Below are positions 39,018 to 47,856 of a stretch of 64,000 nucleotides of DNA, piece by piece. The stretch's first letter is position 1, and every line of letters begins with the position of its first letter. The notes below the pieces were generated by a model that made no database searches, was not told where the DNA came from, and was given only the letters and a program-made list of their open reading frames with translations. The translations under genes and the position numbers were made by a program. The stretch is from Bacillota bacterium (GTDB lineage: Bacteria; Bacillota; Limnochordia; Darwinibacteriales; DTU012). The stretch spans positions 55,142 to 119,141 of the forward strand of contig DUVS01000015.1 in assembly GCA_012840925.1 (NCBI GenBank), given 5' to 3'.

Positions 39018-41528
39018 ATGCTCGGAATGCTTAAAAGGATCTTTGACAGTAATAAACGCGAACTTGGACGCCTTGCAGCAGTGGTCAGTAAGATCAACAC
39101 TTTGGAACCAGAGTTCGAATCACTGACAGACGAACAGCTGGCTGCCAAAACCGGTGAGTTTAAGCAGCGTTTTCAAGCCGGTGAAACTTTAGAACAACTG
39201 CTGCCTGAAGCCTTCGCTGCTGTAAGGGAAGCTGCCAAGCGCACCATCGGGCAGCGTCATTTTGATGTGCAGCTTATGGGCGGCATCGTCCTTCACGAAG
39301 GCCGGATTGCCGAAATGAAGACTGGTGAAGGAAAAACCTTGGCGGCGACTTTGCCGGCGTATTTGAATGCACTGACTGGAAGAGGGGTCCATGTTGTCAC
39401 CGTCAATGACTATCTGGCTCGGCGCGACGCCGAGTGGATGGGCCAGATTTACCGGTTCTTAGGTATGACGGTTGGAGTGATTGTCCACGGCCTGGACTTC
39501 AAGGAGCGGGCCGAATCATATAGATGTGACATTACCTATGGAACTAACAATGAGTTTGGTTTTGATTACCTCAGGGATAATATGGCAACGGCTCCGGAAC
39601 TGTTGGTACAGCGGGAGTTGTACTACGCCATCGTGGACGAAGTTGACTCGATCCTGATCGACGAAGCCCGGACGCCATTGATTATCTCAGGAATTGCCGA
39701 AGATTCAAGCAGTCACTATCAGCAGTTTGCCCGCATTGTCCCTCGGCTGCAGCCGGAAGCGGATTATACCACTGATGAAAAAGCCCGTACGGTAGCCATG
39801 ACTGAAACAGGCGTTGCCAAAGTCGAAAAGATGCTGGGCATTGAGAACCTCTTTGATGACCGCAATTTTTCCCTGAACCACTATTTGATTCAAGCGCTGA
39901 AGGCCCATACTCTCTTCAAGCGGGATCGGGATTATGTGGTCAAAGATGGTGAAGTGGTGATTGTTGATGAATTTACCGGAAGATTGATGCCCGGCAGGCG
40001 CTATTCCGATGGGCTTCATCAGGCTATTGAGGCCAAAGAAAATGTCAAAGTGGCTCAAGAAAGCCAAACTCTAGCTTCAATCACTTTCCAGAATTACTTC
40101 CGGATGTATGAGAAACTGGCGGGAATGACAGGCACGGCTGCTACAGAGGAAGAGGAATTCCGGAGGATCTACGGCATGGATGTGGTGGTGATTCCCACCA
40201 ACAAACCAATGATCCGGGTTGATCACCCTGATTTGGTCTACAAAAACGAAGCAGCCAAGTTTCGGGCAGTGGTCAAGGAGATAGCCGAAAAGCATGAGAA
40301 AGGGCAACCTGTATTGGTGGGGACCATTTCCATTGAGCGCTCTGAAGCTCTGAGCAAAATGCTGCAGGATGCTGGTATCCCCCATCAGGTTTTGAATGCC
40401 AAGCATCACGAACGAGAAGCGGAGATTATCAAGTTAGCCGGCCAGCGGGGGGCTGTCACCATAGCCACGAACATGGCCGGACGAGGCACCGACATTGTCT
40501 TGGGAGAAGGCGTCCCTGAGCTTGGCGGGCTGCATGTTATCGGTACAGAGCGCCATGAAGCGCGGCGGATCGATAACCAGCTGCGAGGCCGGTCCGGCCG
40601 GCAGGGAGACCCTGGTTCCTCCCGGTTTTATGTGTCCCTGGAAGACGATTTGATGCGCTTGTTTGGCAGTGACCGGATTAGCGGGCTCATGGATCGTCTC
40701 GGCTGGGAAGAGGATCAGCCGATCGAGAATGTGCAGATCTCCAGAGCCATAGAAAGTGCCCAAAAGAAAGTGGAGCACCGCAATTTTGAAATCCGCAAAC
40801 AGGTATTGGAGTACGACAATGTCCTCAACCAGCAGCGGGAGATTATCTATCAACAGCGCCGGCAAGTACTGTTGGGCACAGAAATTAAAGAGTATATCCA
40901 GAATATATTCGCCAACACCTTCAAGAATATCACCAGTGAATACGCTGATGAAAAGATTGCTGTCGAAGAATGGGATCTGGACGCTTTGATTGCCCGCTAT
41001 CAAGATGTGACTGCCAGGCCTTTGCCTCTGAGCAGCGGGCAGCTGGTGGCAATGGGAGTGGAACAGATTGCTGCCAAACTGACTGAGCTGGCACTGGAGG
41101 CCTACGCCGCAAGGGAACAAGAATTTGGCGCTGAAACCATGCGCAGGATCGAGTACCTGGTCTTGCTCCAGACTATTGATGCTAAATGGATGGAACATTT
41201 GCGGGAGATGGACGGCCTGAGGGAAGGAATTGGCCTGAGGGCGTATGGCCAGCGGGATCCACTGATGGAATACCGGTTTGAGGCCTATGAGATGTTTAAT
41301 GCCATGACCCAGAGCATCCAGGAAGATTGTGTCAAGATGTTGTTCAGAGTGCGCCTTGTCGATCGTGAAGAGGCTGAACAACAAGGGGAAAGGCGTATGC
41401 GCCAGATGACCACTAACCGTGATCCGGACAGTGAACCATTACAACCCCGGACGGTCGAGAAGATAGGCCGCAATGACCCCTGTCCTTGCGGCAGCGGCAA
41501 GAAATACAAAAAGTGCTGCGGCAAGTAA
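39018..41528 (+). CDS. secA: SecA preprotein translocase ATPase
   Basis: Motor of the Sec pathway. The 836-residue product has Walker [10 protein letters not shown] near residues 100-108, [19 protein letters not shown] near 207-225, the preprotein cross-linking domain, RGTDIVLG and [14 protein letters not shown] (helicase motifs), and the C-terminal zinc motif [15 protein letters not shown]. Start is ATG 39018, behind AAAGGATG. The C-terminus suggests use of SecB-like or phospholipid contact. The secA-prfB pair is conserved in Bacillota. Confidence 0.98.
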   Translation: MLGMLKRIFDSNKRELGRLAAVVSKINTLEPEFESLTDEQLAAKTGEFKQRFQAGETLEQLLPEAFAAVREAAKRTIGQRHFDVQLMGGIVLHEGRIAEMKTGEGKTLAATLPAYLNALTGRGVHVVTVNDYLARRDAEWMGQIYRFLGMTVGVIVHGLDFKERAESYRCDITYGTNNEFGFDYLRDNMATAPELLVQRELYYAIVDEVDSILIDEARTPLIISGIAEDSSSHYQQFARIVPRLQPEADYTTDEKARTVAMTETGVAKVEKMLGIENLFDDRNFSLNHYLIQALKAHTLFKRDRDYVVKDGEVVIVDEFTGRLMPGRRYSDGLHQAIEAKENVKVAQESQTLASITFQNYFRMYEKLAGMTGTAATEEEEFRRIYGMDVVVIPTNKPMIRVDHPDLVYKNEAAKFRAVVKEIAEKHEKGQPVLVGTISIERSEALSKMLQDAGIPHQVLNAKHHEREAEIIKLAGQRGAVTIATNMAGRGTDIVLGEGVPELGGLHVIGTERHEARRIDNQLRGRSGRQGDPGSSRFYVSLEDDLMRLFGSDRISGLMDRLGWEEDQPIENVQISRAIESAQKKVEHRNFEIRKQVLEYDNVLNQQREIIYQQRRQVLLGTEIKEYIQNIFANTFKNITSEYADEKIAVEEWDLDALIARYQDVTARPLPLSSGQLVAMGVEQIAAKLTELALEAYAAREQEFGAETMRRIEYLVLLQTIDAKWMEHLREMDGLREGIGLRAYGQRDPLMEYRFEAYEMFNAMTQSIQEDCVKMLFRVRLVDREEAEQQGERRMRQMTTNRDPDSEPLQPRTVEKIGRNDPCPCGSGKKYKKCCGK

Positions 41529-41541
41529 AGGAGTGAAGAAA

Positions 41542-42655
41542 ATGCTGTTTGATATTAAAGAAACTACGGATCAGGTTGAGCAGCTGCAGGCCAAAATTGG
41601 TGAATTGAGGGAGTATCTTTGAAGTCGATCAAAAGCGCAATGAGATAGAGAAGCTTAACAACCTCATGGCTGAACCTGGGTTTTGGGATCAGCCGGAGGA
41701 AGCCCAGAAACAGGTACAGGCCATCAAACGGCTTAAGGGAGTACTTGAGGAATGGGAACAGGTAGAAGACCAGCTTGCTGACGTGCTGGTTCTTTTGGAA
41801 CTGATTGCAGAAGAGCCAGATTCAGGACTGGACGCAGAGCTGCTTACGGGTGTCAAAACCCTGCAGCGCAGTGTTGAGCAGCTTGAATTGAGCACACTCC
41901 TGAGCGGCGAATATGACTCGAACAATGCGATTTTGACGATTCATCCGGGGGCTGGTGGCACTGAAAGCCAGGATTGGGCGGAGATGCTGCTGCGGATGTA
42001 TACCCGCTGGGCTGAAGGCCACGGCTACCAGGTGGAGATTCTCGATCTGTTGGCCGGCGATGAAGCTGGAATCAAGAGTGCGACCTTACTGATCAGCGGG
42101 CTCAATGCTTTTGGCTATCTGCAGGCGGAGAAGGGTGTCCACCGGTTGGTGCGGATCTCACCGTTCGATGCTTCCGGCAGGCGCCATACTTCCTTTGCCT
42201 CTGTGGAAGTGATGCCTGAAATCGATGACCAGGTTGAGCTTGATATCGATCCGTCTGATCTGCGCATTGACACTTACCGGGCCAGCGGCGCTGGAGGGCA
42301 GCATGTGAACAAGACGGAGTCCGCTATTCGGATTACCCATATTCCCACGGGAATTGTGGTGCAGTGTCAAACTGAACGGTCGCAGCATCAGAACAGGGAA
42401 TCGGCGATGAAAATTCTTCGGGCTCGCTTGATGGAACGGAAGTTTGCCGAACAGCAGGAGAAAATTGCCCAGATTAAAGGAGAACAGCAGGAAATAGCCT
42501 GGGGCAATCAGATTCGTTCCTATGTTTTTTGCCCATATACGATGGTCAAAGATCACCGTACCAATGTTGAGGCCGGTGATGTGAATGCGGTTATGGATGG
42601 TGAACTGGATCAGTTTATTGAAGCATATCTGAAGCAAAAAGTCAGGAATAAATAA
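41542..42655 (+). CDS. prfB: Peptide chain release factor 2, translated through a programmed +1 frameshift
   Basis: Recognises UGA and UAA stop codons. The reading frame starts at ATG 41542 (after AAAGGAG), runs 26 codons to CTT, meets an in-frame TGA at 41620-41622, and continues in the +1 frame from GAA 41621. The AGGGAG six bases before the CTT-TGA is the classic Shine-Dalgarno-like stimulator. The joined product is about 370 residues, with the RF2 stop-codon motif SPF (in ISPFDASGRR) and GGQ (SGAGGQHVNKTESA). This is the normal autoregulated RF2 gene and not a pseudogene. Confidence 0.96.
41608..41622 (+). other. RF2 programmed frameshift site
   Basis: AGGGAG (41608-41613), TAT, CTT (41617-41619), TGA (41620-41622). 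Same design and spacing as the E. coli prfB site (AGG-GGG-TAT-CTT-TGA). Low RF2 lets the ribosome slip at CTT into the +1 frame and make more RF2. Confidence 0.95.
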
Positions 42656-42658
42656 CAC

Positions 42659-42686
42659 TCCCTGCTCAGCAGCAGGGAAGTTTTTT
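42659..42686 (+). terminator. Intrinsic terminator after prfB
   Basis: TCCCTGCT (42659-42666), loop CAGC, AGCAGGGA (42671-42678), then AG and six T (42681-42686). Confidence 0.9.
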
Positions 42687-42701
42687 CAAGGAGCTAAGGC
42701 T

Positions 42702-43406
42702 GTGCGTACAAAGGTCACAGGTTGGCTGGTTGCCATCATCCTGATCATTGCTGCGGTAGTGCTGGTGGTTCCTTACTATGTGCTGCCGCGAACCGCTGCC
42801 CGGGTGATCAGCCATGTACTCCGAACAGAACTGGGCGGCACGGCAGATGTGAGTGTAGAGACTAACCTCGGTTGGGAGTTGGTCCTGGGCCGATTCCCGG
42901 AAATCGAGATTGCGGGGGCCAATTGGAATTTGGACGGGCTGCCCATCAAAAACTTCTTCCTTCGCGGCCGGAATGTCCAGTTCGAGCTGCTAAGTCTGGT
43001 GAGAAACCGCAAGTTTGTCTATCTCAGTGCCGCCGATCTGCAAGTTGAACTAACCATTACCGAACAGGGATTAAATCAGTATTTTTGGGCCCGAATAGAT
43101 CCGGAGCAGAAGTTCCGCATTGAACTGGTTAAAGATCGGGCCTTGCTCCATGGAGCGCTAGAACTGTGGCAGACTAGCTGGAATGTGAGTTTAGCAGCCG
43201 AATTCAGCATCCGCAAACCAGCTGCAATCATCATGACCCCGGTTGAGTTTATGATCTTCGATACAAGGGTTCCCAATGTATTGCTCGAACTTATTAATGA
43301 GAAATATCTGTTTCAGTTCAACCTGGATCGGCTGCCGATTCCCATCATTCTGGAACGGATTGAATTGTGTGATGAGTATGTGGTGCTTTATGGAAGAGGA
43401 GCTTAG
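42702..43406 (+). CDS. DUF2993 (LmeA-like) membrane-anchored protein
   Basis: The 234-residue product has an N-terminal membrane anchor (WLVAIILIIAAVVLVVPYYVLP) and an extracytoplasmic beta-rich domain with FPEIEIAGANWNLDGLPIKNFFLRG, LVEL-like strands and LVKDRALLHG. This is the DUF2993/LmeA pattern of lipid-binding envelope proteins. GTG start (42702) just behind the prfB terminator, with AAGGAG ahead. Envelope role inferred from its neighbours. Confidence 0.82.
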   Translation: MRTKVTGWLVAIILIIAAVVLVVPYYVLPRTAARVISHVLRTELGGTADVSVETNLGWELVLGRFPEIEIAGANWNLDGLPIKNFFLRGRNVQFELLSLVRNRKFVYLSAADLQVELTITEQGLNQYFWARIDPEQKFRIELVKDRALLHGALELWQTSWNVSLAAEFSIRKPAAIIMTPVEFMIFDTRVPNVLLELINEKYLFQFNLDRLPIPIILERIELCDEYVVLYGRGA

Positions 43407-43422
43407 AAGTGGGGCTGGATAG

Positions 43423-45129
43423 ATGAAGCAGATGCTCGTTATAATGCTGATATTAGCGCTTGCAGCAGCGGCAGTTGTTGTGGTTCAGCGGCTGGGATAT
43501 GAGCAGCGGAACAGGACGGTGGAGCTTGTTGCCGACTTGCACGGCTTTAGTCAGTTTGCCCGTCACGACTTTCCGGCTGCGGCTGTTTTAGCGGAACTGA
43601 GACAGCTCGGAGTTGAGAGCATTGGCCTAAGGGAGTGGACCTTGGGCGAGAAGATTGCCTTCGGCTATGCCGAACCGGACCTATCGCTGTCCAAACCGGA
43701 AGACTGGCCGCAGTTGTTGGCCGAACCGGTTGGGTTCAATCCAGAGGAGCTTGAGCTGGTTGCCGCTGTTGGTATGCGGCCGGTGCTGCTCGTGACCTCC
43801 AATCAGCTCTTGTCACTGCCGATTATGGATAAGCTTCCAGATCTCGCACCCCATCTGGTAATTCCTGCGGGCGATCAGGTGGTTGGTTTTCCCGACAGAC
43901 TGGAGGAGACCAAACAAGCCTTGAACGAAGTGGATGCCAAGATCGGATTGGTGGAGTTCTCGCTGCAGAGGGGGATCAACCAGGTTGCATCAGCTGATAC
44001 CGGGATTCGGGTTCATGCTATAACCGGCAGAGAAATGCAAGTGTTGGCTGCGGATCGGGTTTTATCCCGCTATATCAGGGCAGTGCGGGAGCGCAATATC
44101 CGCGTTTTATACATGAGGCCTTTTCCGGCGGAAAATGGTTGGGACCAGACTAAAACCATGATTACCGATCTCATATCTGAGCTGGAGGCCAACGGATTCC
44201 AGGTTGGGATCGCTAACCCCTATGATCACTGGCAGCCCTCTCCACTACTTTTGTGGGTAGTCAGTGCAGGCATTTTGGCTGGCGCTGTGTTGTTATCTCA
44301 ATACTGGGTTGCTGTTTCCCCAAAACTGCTTCTGCTTTTGCTTCTCCTTGGCAATATCGCCGGTGGAATCCTGTTGGCAGTTCAGACTGTGCTGATGCAG
44401 CAGCTGTATGCCCTGATTGCAGCCATCGTTTTTCCTGTACTGGCGATTGCCAACTGCAGGCAGGGCAACCGGGTTGGCTGGAATTATCTTAGATGTACCT
44501 TATGGTCGGTCGCAGGCCTTGTTTTGCTTGTCGGGATCTTGAGTGGAACTCCGTTTTTAATTAAGCTCGCTGAATTCCGCGGAGTTAAACTGATGCATCT
44601 TGTACCGGTAGTGTTGGTGTTTGCCATGGGACTGTTGGGCGAACAGCTGCCGCTGGGATCATGGCGGCAGTTCAAAGAGGTGCTCGCCAGGTATTATCAC
44701 GCTTGTGTGCCCGTGAAATATCTGCTGCTGCTGGCTTTGGCTGCTGTGGCAGGAGTTGTCTATCTTTTGCGGACTGCCAACTTCATCCTGCCCATACCGC
44801 AGCTGGAGATCACACTGCGGGAAGGGCTGGAGCGGCTGCTGATAGTCCGTCCCCGGTTCAAGGAGATCTTCATCGGTCATCCGGCTCTGGTGATTCTGTT
44901 GGCCTCTCGCAAGCGGCATCCGCTTATGATGAGTCTGGCGGTGATCGGACAGCTGTCGCTGGTGAACACCTTTACCCACGTGCACACACCACTTTTCATC
45001 AGTATGCTGCGGACGCTTTATGGTTTGATTATTGGCTATGGCGTTGGGTGGCTGGTATGGGTTGGTTATCAAAAGCTGAAGAGGAGAGTGGCTGATGATC
45101 CTCGTTTCCGGTTATTACGGTTACCATAA
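43423..45129 (+). CDS. DUF5693 multi-pass membrane protein
   Basis: The 568-residue product begins with a signal anchor, then about 240 extracytoplasmic residues (VELVADLHGFSQFARHD, GLREWTLGEK), and ends with about eight hydrophobic helices from residue 275 on. The N-terminal region and overlap with csaB match the DUF5693 proteins that accompany csaB in many Clostridia. The molecular job is unknown; a wall-polymer step is inferred from context. It overlaps csaB by 35 bases. Confidence 0.82.
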   Translation: MKQMLVIMLILALAAAAVVVVQRLGYEQRNRTVELVADLHGFSQFARHDFPAAAVLAELRQLGVESIGLREWTLGEKIAFGYAEPDLSLSKPEDWPQLLAEPVGFNPEELELVAAVGMRPVLLVTSNQLLSLPIMDKLPDLAPHLVIPAGDQVVGFPDRLEETKQALNEVDAKIGLVEFSLQRGINQVASADTGIRVHAITGREMQVLAADRVLSRYIRAVRERNIRVLYMRPFPAENGWDQTKTMITDLISELEANGFQVGIANPYDHWQPSPLLLWVVSAGILAGAVLLSQYWVAVSPKLLLLLLLLGNIAGGILLAVQTVLMQQLYALIAAIVFPVLAIANCRQGNRVGWNYLRCTLWSVAGLVLLVGILSGTPFLIKLAEFRGVKLMHLVPVVLVFAMGLLGEQLPLGSWRQFKEVLARYYHACVPVKYLLLLALAAVAGVVYLLRTANFILPIPQLEITLREGLERLLIVRPRFKEIFIGHPALVILLASRKRHPLMMSLAVIGQLSLVNTFTHVHTPLFISMLRTLYGLIIGYGVGWLVWVGYQKLKRRVADDPRFRLLRLP

Positions 45130-46138
45130 TAGTGGCGATGAGGCGATCCTGGCAGCCCTGTGCCAGGATTTGAACGGCTTGGGCGTACACAGCAAAGAAA
45201 TCACAGTGCTCTCAGGTAATCCAGCCCACACTCAGAAGACCTACAATGTAACCGCCATTTCCCGTTTAAATCCTTTTGCTGTAGTCGACGCCATAGGCCA
45301 CGGCCGGCTCCTAATCAGCGGTGGTGGATCCCTGCTGCAGGATGCTACCAGTTGGCGCACAATCCCCTATTATTTGTCCATCATCCAAATGGCTTTGGCC
45401 TTCGGGCTGAAGGTGGTGGTGTACGGACAGGGCATTGGCCCGGTGAAAAACCGCCTGTATCAGCGCTGGATTGTCAATGCCTTCAGTCGCGCCGCTGGTG
45501 TTGCTGTACGCGACCCCGGCAGTGCGGAGCTTTTACAGGATTGGGGTATGGATTCCCACCTCCTGTCAATCGCAGCTGATCCCGTTTTTGGCCTGGAGTT
45601 GGAATCTGAGCATTCCCCTGAAAGCAGCGGGCAAACCCCGGGCATTACGATTAACCTGAGGCCTTACCGCCATTGGGATCGCGATTTTCCCCACTGGATC
45701 CAACTGATCAAAGGCTGGCTCTCTGCCTTTGAGCTTCCGGTGCGTTTTGTCGCCTTAGGGCCTGGAGATCTGCAGATTGGGGTGGCGCTGCAGCGTGCCA
45801 TTCCCCAGTTGAGTGTGATCGATGCCGGGCATTGGCGCAGTGCCCTCAGGCTGATGGGACAGAACGAAATCTGTGTTTCAATGCGCTTGCACGGCGTGAT
45901 TTTTGCAGCCCTTGGCGGCAGTCTGCCAATCGGGATTGGTTATGATCCCAAGATTGAAGTGCTTGGATTGCAGTTAGGAATTCCCGTTTACCCGGCTGCG
46001 CCGGATATTCGCTTAACCAATGCGATCGCCGGCCTCCTGACTGATCGGGCATCGCAGCTGCAGCAGTTATCCCACAGTGTGGCAGAGCTTCGCCAACGCA
46101 GTGAGCAAAACCGCAGGGTCCTAGCCACCGTTATCTAG
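45095..46138 (+). CDS. csaB: CsaB-type polysaccharide pyruvyl transferase
   Basis: Adds a ketal pyruvate to the secondary wall polymer that SLH domains bind. The 347-residue product has the opening SGYYGYHNSGDEAILAAL (Gly-rich family signature) and GVYGQGIGPV, with RLHG (SMRLHGVIFAALGG) near residue 267. Presence of csaB suggests SLH-domain surface proteins elsewhere in the genome; in diderm Bacillota these also tie the outer membrane to the wall. Overlaps the DUF5693 gene, so translation is coupled. Confidence 0.93.
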   Translation: MILVSGYYGYHNSGDEAILAALCQDLNGLGVHSKEITVLSGNPAHTQKTYNVTAISRLNPFAVVDAIGHGRLLISGGGSLLQDATSWRTIPYYLSIIQMALAFGLKVVVYGQGIGPVKNRLYQRWIVNAFSRAAGVAVRDPGSAELLQDWGMDSHLLSIAADPVFGLELESEHSPESSGQTPGITINLRPYRHWDRDFPHWIQLIKGWLSAFELPVRFVALGPGDLQIGVALQRAIPQLSVIDAGHWRSALRLMGQNEICVSMRLHGVIFAALGGSLPIGIGYDPKIEVLGLQLGIPVYPAAPDIRLTNAIAGLLTDRASQLQQLSHSVAELRQRSEQNRRVLATVI

Positions 46139-46166
46139 CCGCAGGATATGGCAATGGAGGAAGAAC

Positions 46167-46904
46167 ATGAAGAGCAATATTTTGGGAGTTAAAATCGATA
46201 ATGTGACCATGCAAGAGGCAGTGAACAAAGTTGCTGAGATGATCCAGGAACCAAAACCGCATTTGGTTGTCACCGCCAATTCGGAGATGGTGATGATCGC
46301 CAACCGGGATCCACTGCTCAATGAGATTATTGAGCGGGCTGACCTGGTAGTACCTGACAGCATCGGTGTGATTTGGGCAAGCCGAATTCTGAAACAGCCG
46401 CTGCCGGAGCGAGTACCAGGCATAGAGTTGATGCAGGCTTTGCTGGCTGAAAGTGTGGTTCGCAGCTGGCGGATTTTCCTGCTCGGGGCAGAACCGGGGA
46501 TCGCGGAACAAGCTGCAAAAGTCATTGCGGCTGAATATAAAGGTATTAATATTGTCGGAACTCATCATGGATTTTTCACCGCAGCTGAACTGCCCGGCGT
46601 ACTGGATCAGATAAAGAAATCCCGGCCGGACATACTATTTATTGCCTTAGGTGTTCCTAAGCAAGAGAAATTTGCCGCAGCCCATCTCGCCAATCTCGGC
46701 GTACCGGTTGCTTTGGGGGTTGGCGGCAGCTTTCAGGTTTTAGCCGGCGCAGTGCGGAGAGCGCCTTATTGGATGCGGAGGGTCGGTTTAGAATGGTTGT
46801 ACCGGATTATCCGGCAGCCGGCACGGATCGGCCGGGCAGCAGTCTTGCCCCAGTTTGCCCTGTGGGTGTTGTTGGAAAGGCTTTTGTCAGGAGGTAAGAC
46901 ATAG
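46167..46904 (+). CDS. tagA: WecG/TagA/CpsF family glycosyltransferase
   Basis: The 245-residue product transfers N-acetylmannosamine-type sugars to lipid-linked acceptors in teichoic acid or enterobacterial common antigen pathways. Signature: TANSEMVMIANRDPLLNEIIERADLVVPDSIGVIWASR (residues 32-69), FLLGAEPGIAEQ, and DILFIALGVPKQEKF. It follows csaB by 28 bases, consistent with the same wall-polymer pathway. Its exact sugar is unknown. Confidence 0.93.
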   Translation: MKSNILGVKIDNVTMQEAVNKVAEMIQEPKPHLVVTANSEMVMIANRDPLLNEIIERADLVVPDSIGVIWASRILKQPLPERVPGIELMQALLAESVVRSWRIFLLGAEPGIAEQAAKVIAAEYKGINIVGTHHGFFTAAELPGVLDQIKKSRPDILFIALGVPKQEKFAAAHLANLGVPVALGVGGSFQVLAGAVRRAPYWMRRVGLEWLYRIIRQPARIGRAAVLPQFALWVLLERLLSGGKT

Positions 46905-47747
46905 ATGCGGAGAGTTTGGCAAAAAATCCGGGAGTATTTGGGGGTTCTGGTTGGCGTTGCCATTACAGCCTTCGGATTGACTTGGTTTTTGATCCCGAGC
47001 CGGATTGCCGCAGGAGGGGTAAGCGGCCTGGCTACCGTTGGCTACCACTTGTTTCGGTTCCCGGTAGGACTGACCATGCTCCTCTTGAATATTCCCCTGT
47101 TTATTGCCAGTATTACTATCCTGGGAGCGGTGTACGGGGCCAAGACCTTCGTCGGCACATTGGTGCTGTCTCTGCTCATCGATCTGTTCCAGCCGTGGGC
47201 GGTGCCTCTAACCTCTGATCCCCTTCTAGCGGCGGTCTATGGCGGAGTGATTACCGGGATTGGTTTAGGAATCACCTTCCGTTCCGGCGGCAGCACCGGC
47301 GGGACGGATATGGCAGCTCAGCTGCTGGCCCGGTTTTTGCCAACCAGTGTCGGCAGAGCACTCTTGTTGGTCGATGGCTTTGTTATAGTCCTGGCCGGTT
47401 TTGCTTTCGGGCCGGAGCTGGCTTTGTATGCCTTGCTGTCAGTGTTCATCACCACGAAGACCATTGACGTGGTTCAGGAAGGCCAGAGTTATGCCAAAGC
47501 AGCCTTCATCATCTCGGACCACTCCGAAAAGGTGGGTGAGATGATCCTCAACACTCTGGAGCGGGGTGCCACTGCTTTAGCGGGCCGGGGTGTCTATACA
47601 GGCACTGATCGAGAAGTCTTGTATGTGATCGTATCCCGTTCAGAAATCCGGAGTCTATGCCGGCTGGTCAATCAGATTGATCCCAAGGCTTTTGTAGTGA
47701 TTAGTGATGTACACGAGGTTTTAGGCGAGGGTTTCAAGAAATTGTAA
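46905..47747 (+). CDS. YitT/YvjA family membrane protein
   Basis: The 280-residue product has five or six N-terminal membrane helices (LGVLVGVAITAFGLTWFLIPSRIAAGGVSGLA, GGSTGGTDMAAQLL) and a C-terminal DUF2179 domain (VLYVIVSRSEIRSLCRLVNQIDPKAFVVISDVHEVLGEGF). It begins at the base after the tagA-like stop. In B. subtilis the paralogue yvjA lies between prfB and ftsE, which matches its place here. Transport substrate unknown. Confidence 0.9.
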   Translation: MRRVWQKIREYLGVLVGVAITAFGLTWFLIPSRIAAGGVSGLATVGYHLFRFPVGLTMLLLNIPLFIASITILGAVYGAKTFVGTLVLSLLIDLFQPWAVPLTSDPLLAAVYGGVITGIGLGITFRSGGSTGGTDMAAQLLARFLPTSVGRALLLVDGFVIVLAGFAFGPELALYALLSVFITTKTIDVVQEGQSYAKAAFIISDHSEKVGEMILNTLERGATALAGRGVYTGTDREVLYVIVSRSEIRSLCRLVNQIDPKAFVVISDVHEVLGEGFKKL

Positions 47748-47777
47748 TGCTTGCGAGCTATTGCCAGCCTGGAATCC

Positions 47778-47806
47778 TTGTATCTTGACGGTGATTGGTC
47801 TATAAT
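47778..47806 (+). promoter_or_regulatory. Sigma-A-like promoter of the FtsX-EnvC fusion gene
   Basis: TTGTAT (47778-47783), 17 bases, perfect TATAAT (47801-47806). It lies about 50 bases before the start codon, so the fusion gene is expressed independently of the YitT gene. Confidence 0.7.
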
Positions 47807-47856
47807 GGGAATGTCCTTAACAGTAACTAACATAAGTTAGTGAAAGGAGTTAGGTT

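Noticed and set aside
41620..41622. prfB as a disrupted pseudogene because of an in-frame TGA
   Set aside because: The site is the classic programmed +1 frameshift with its SD-like stimulator.
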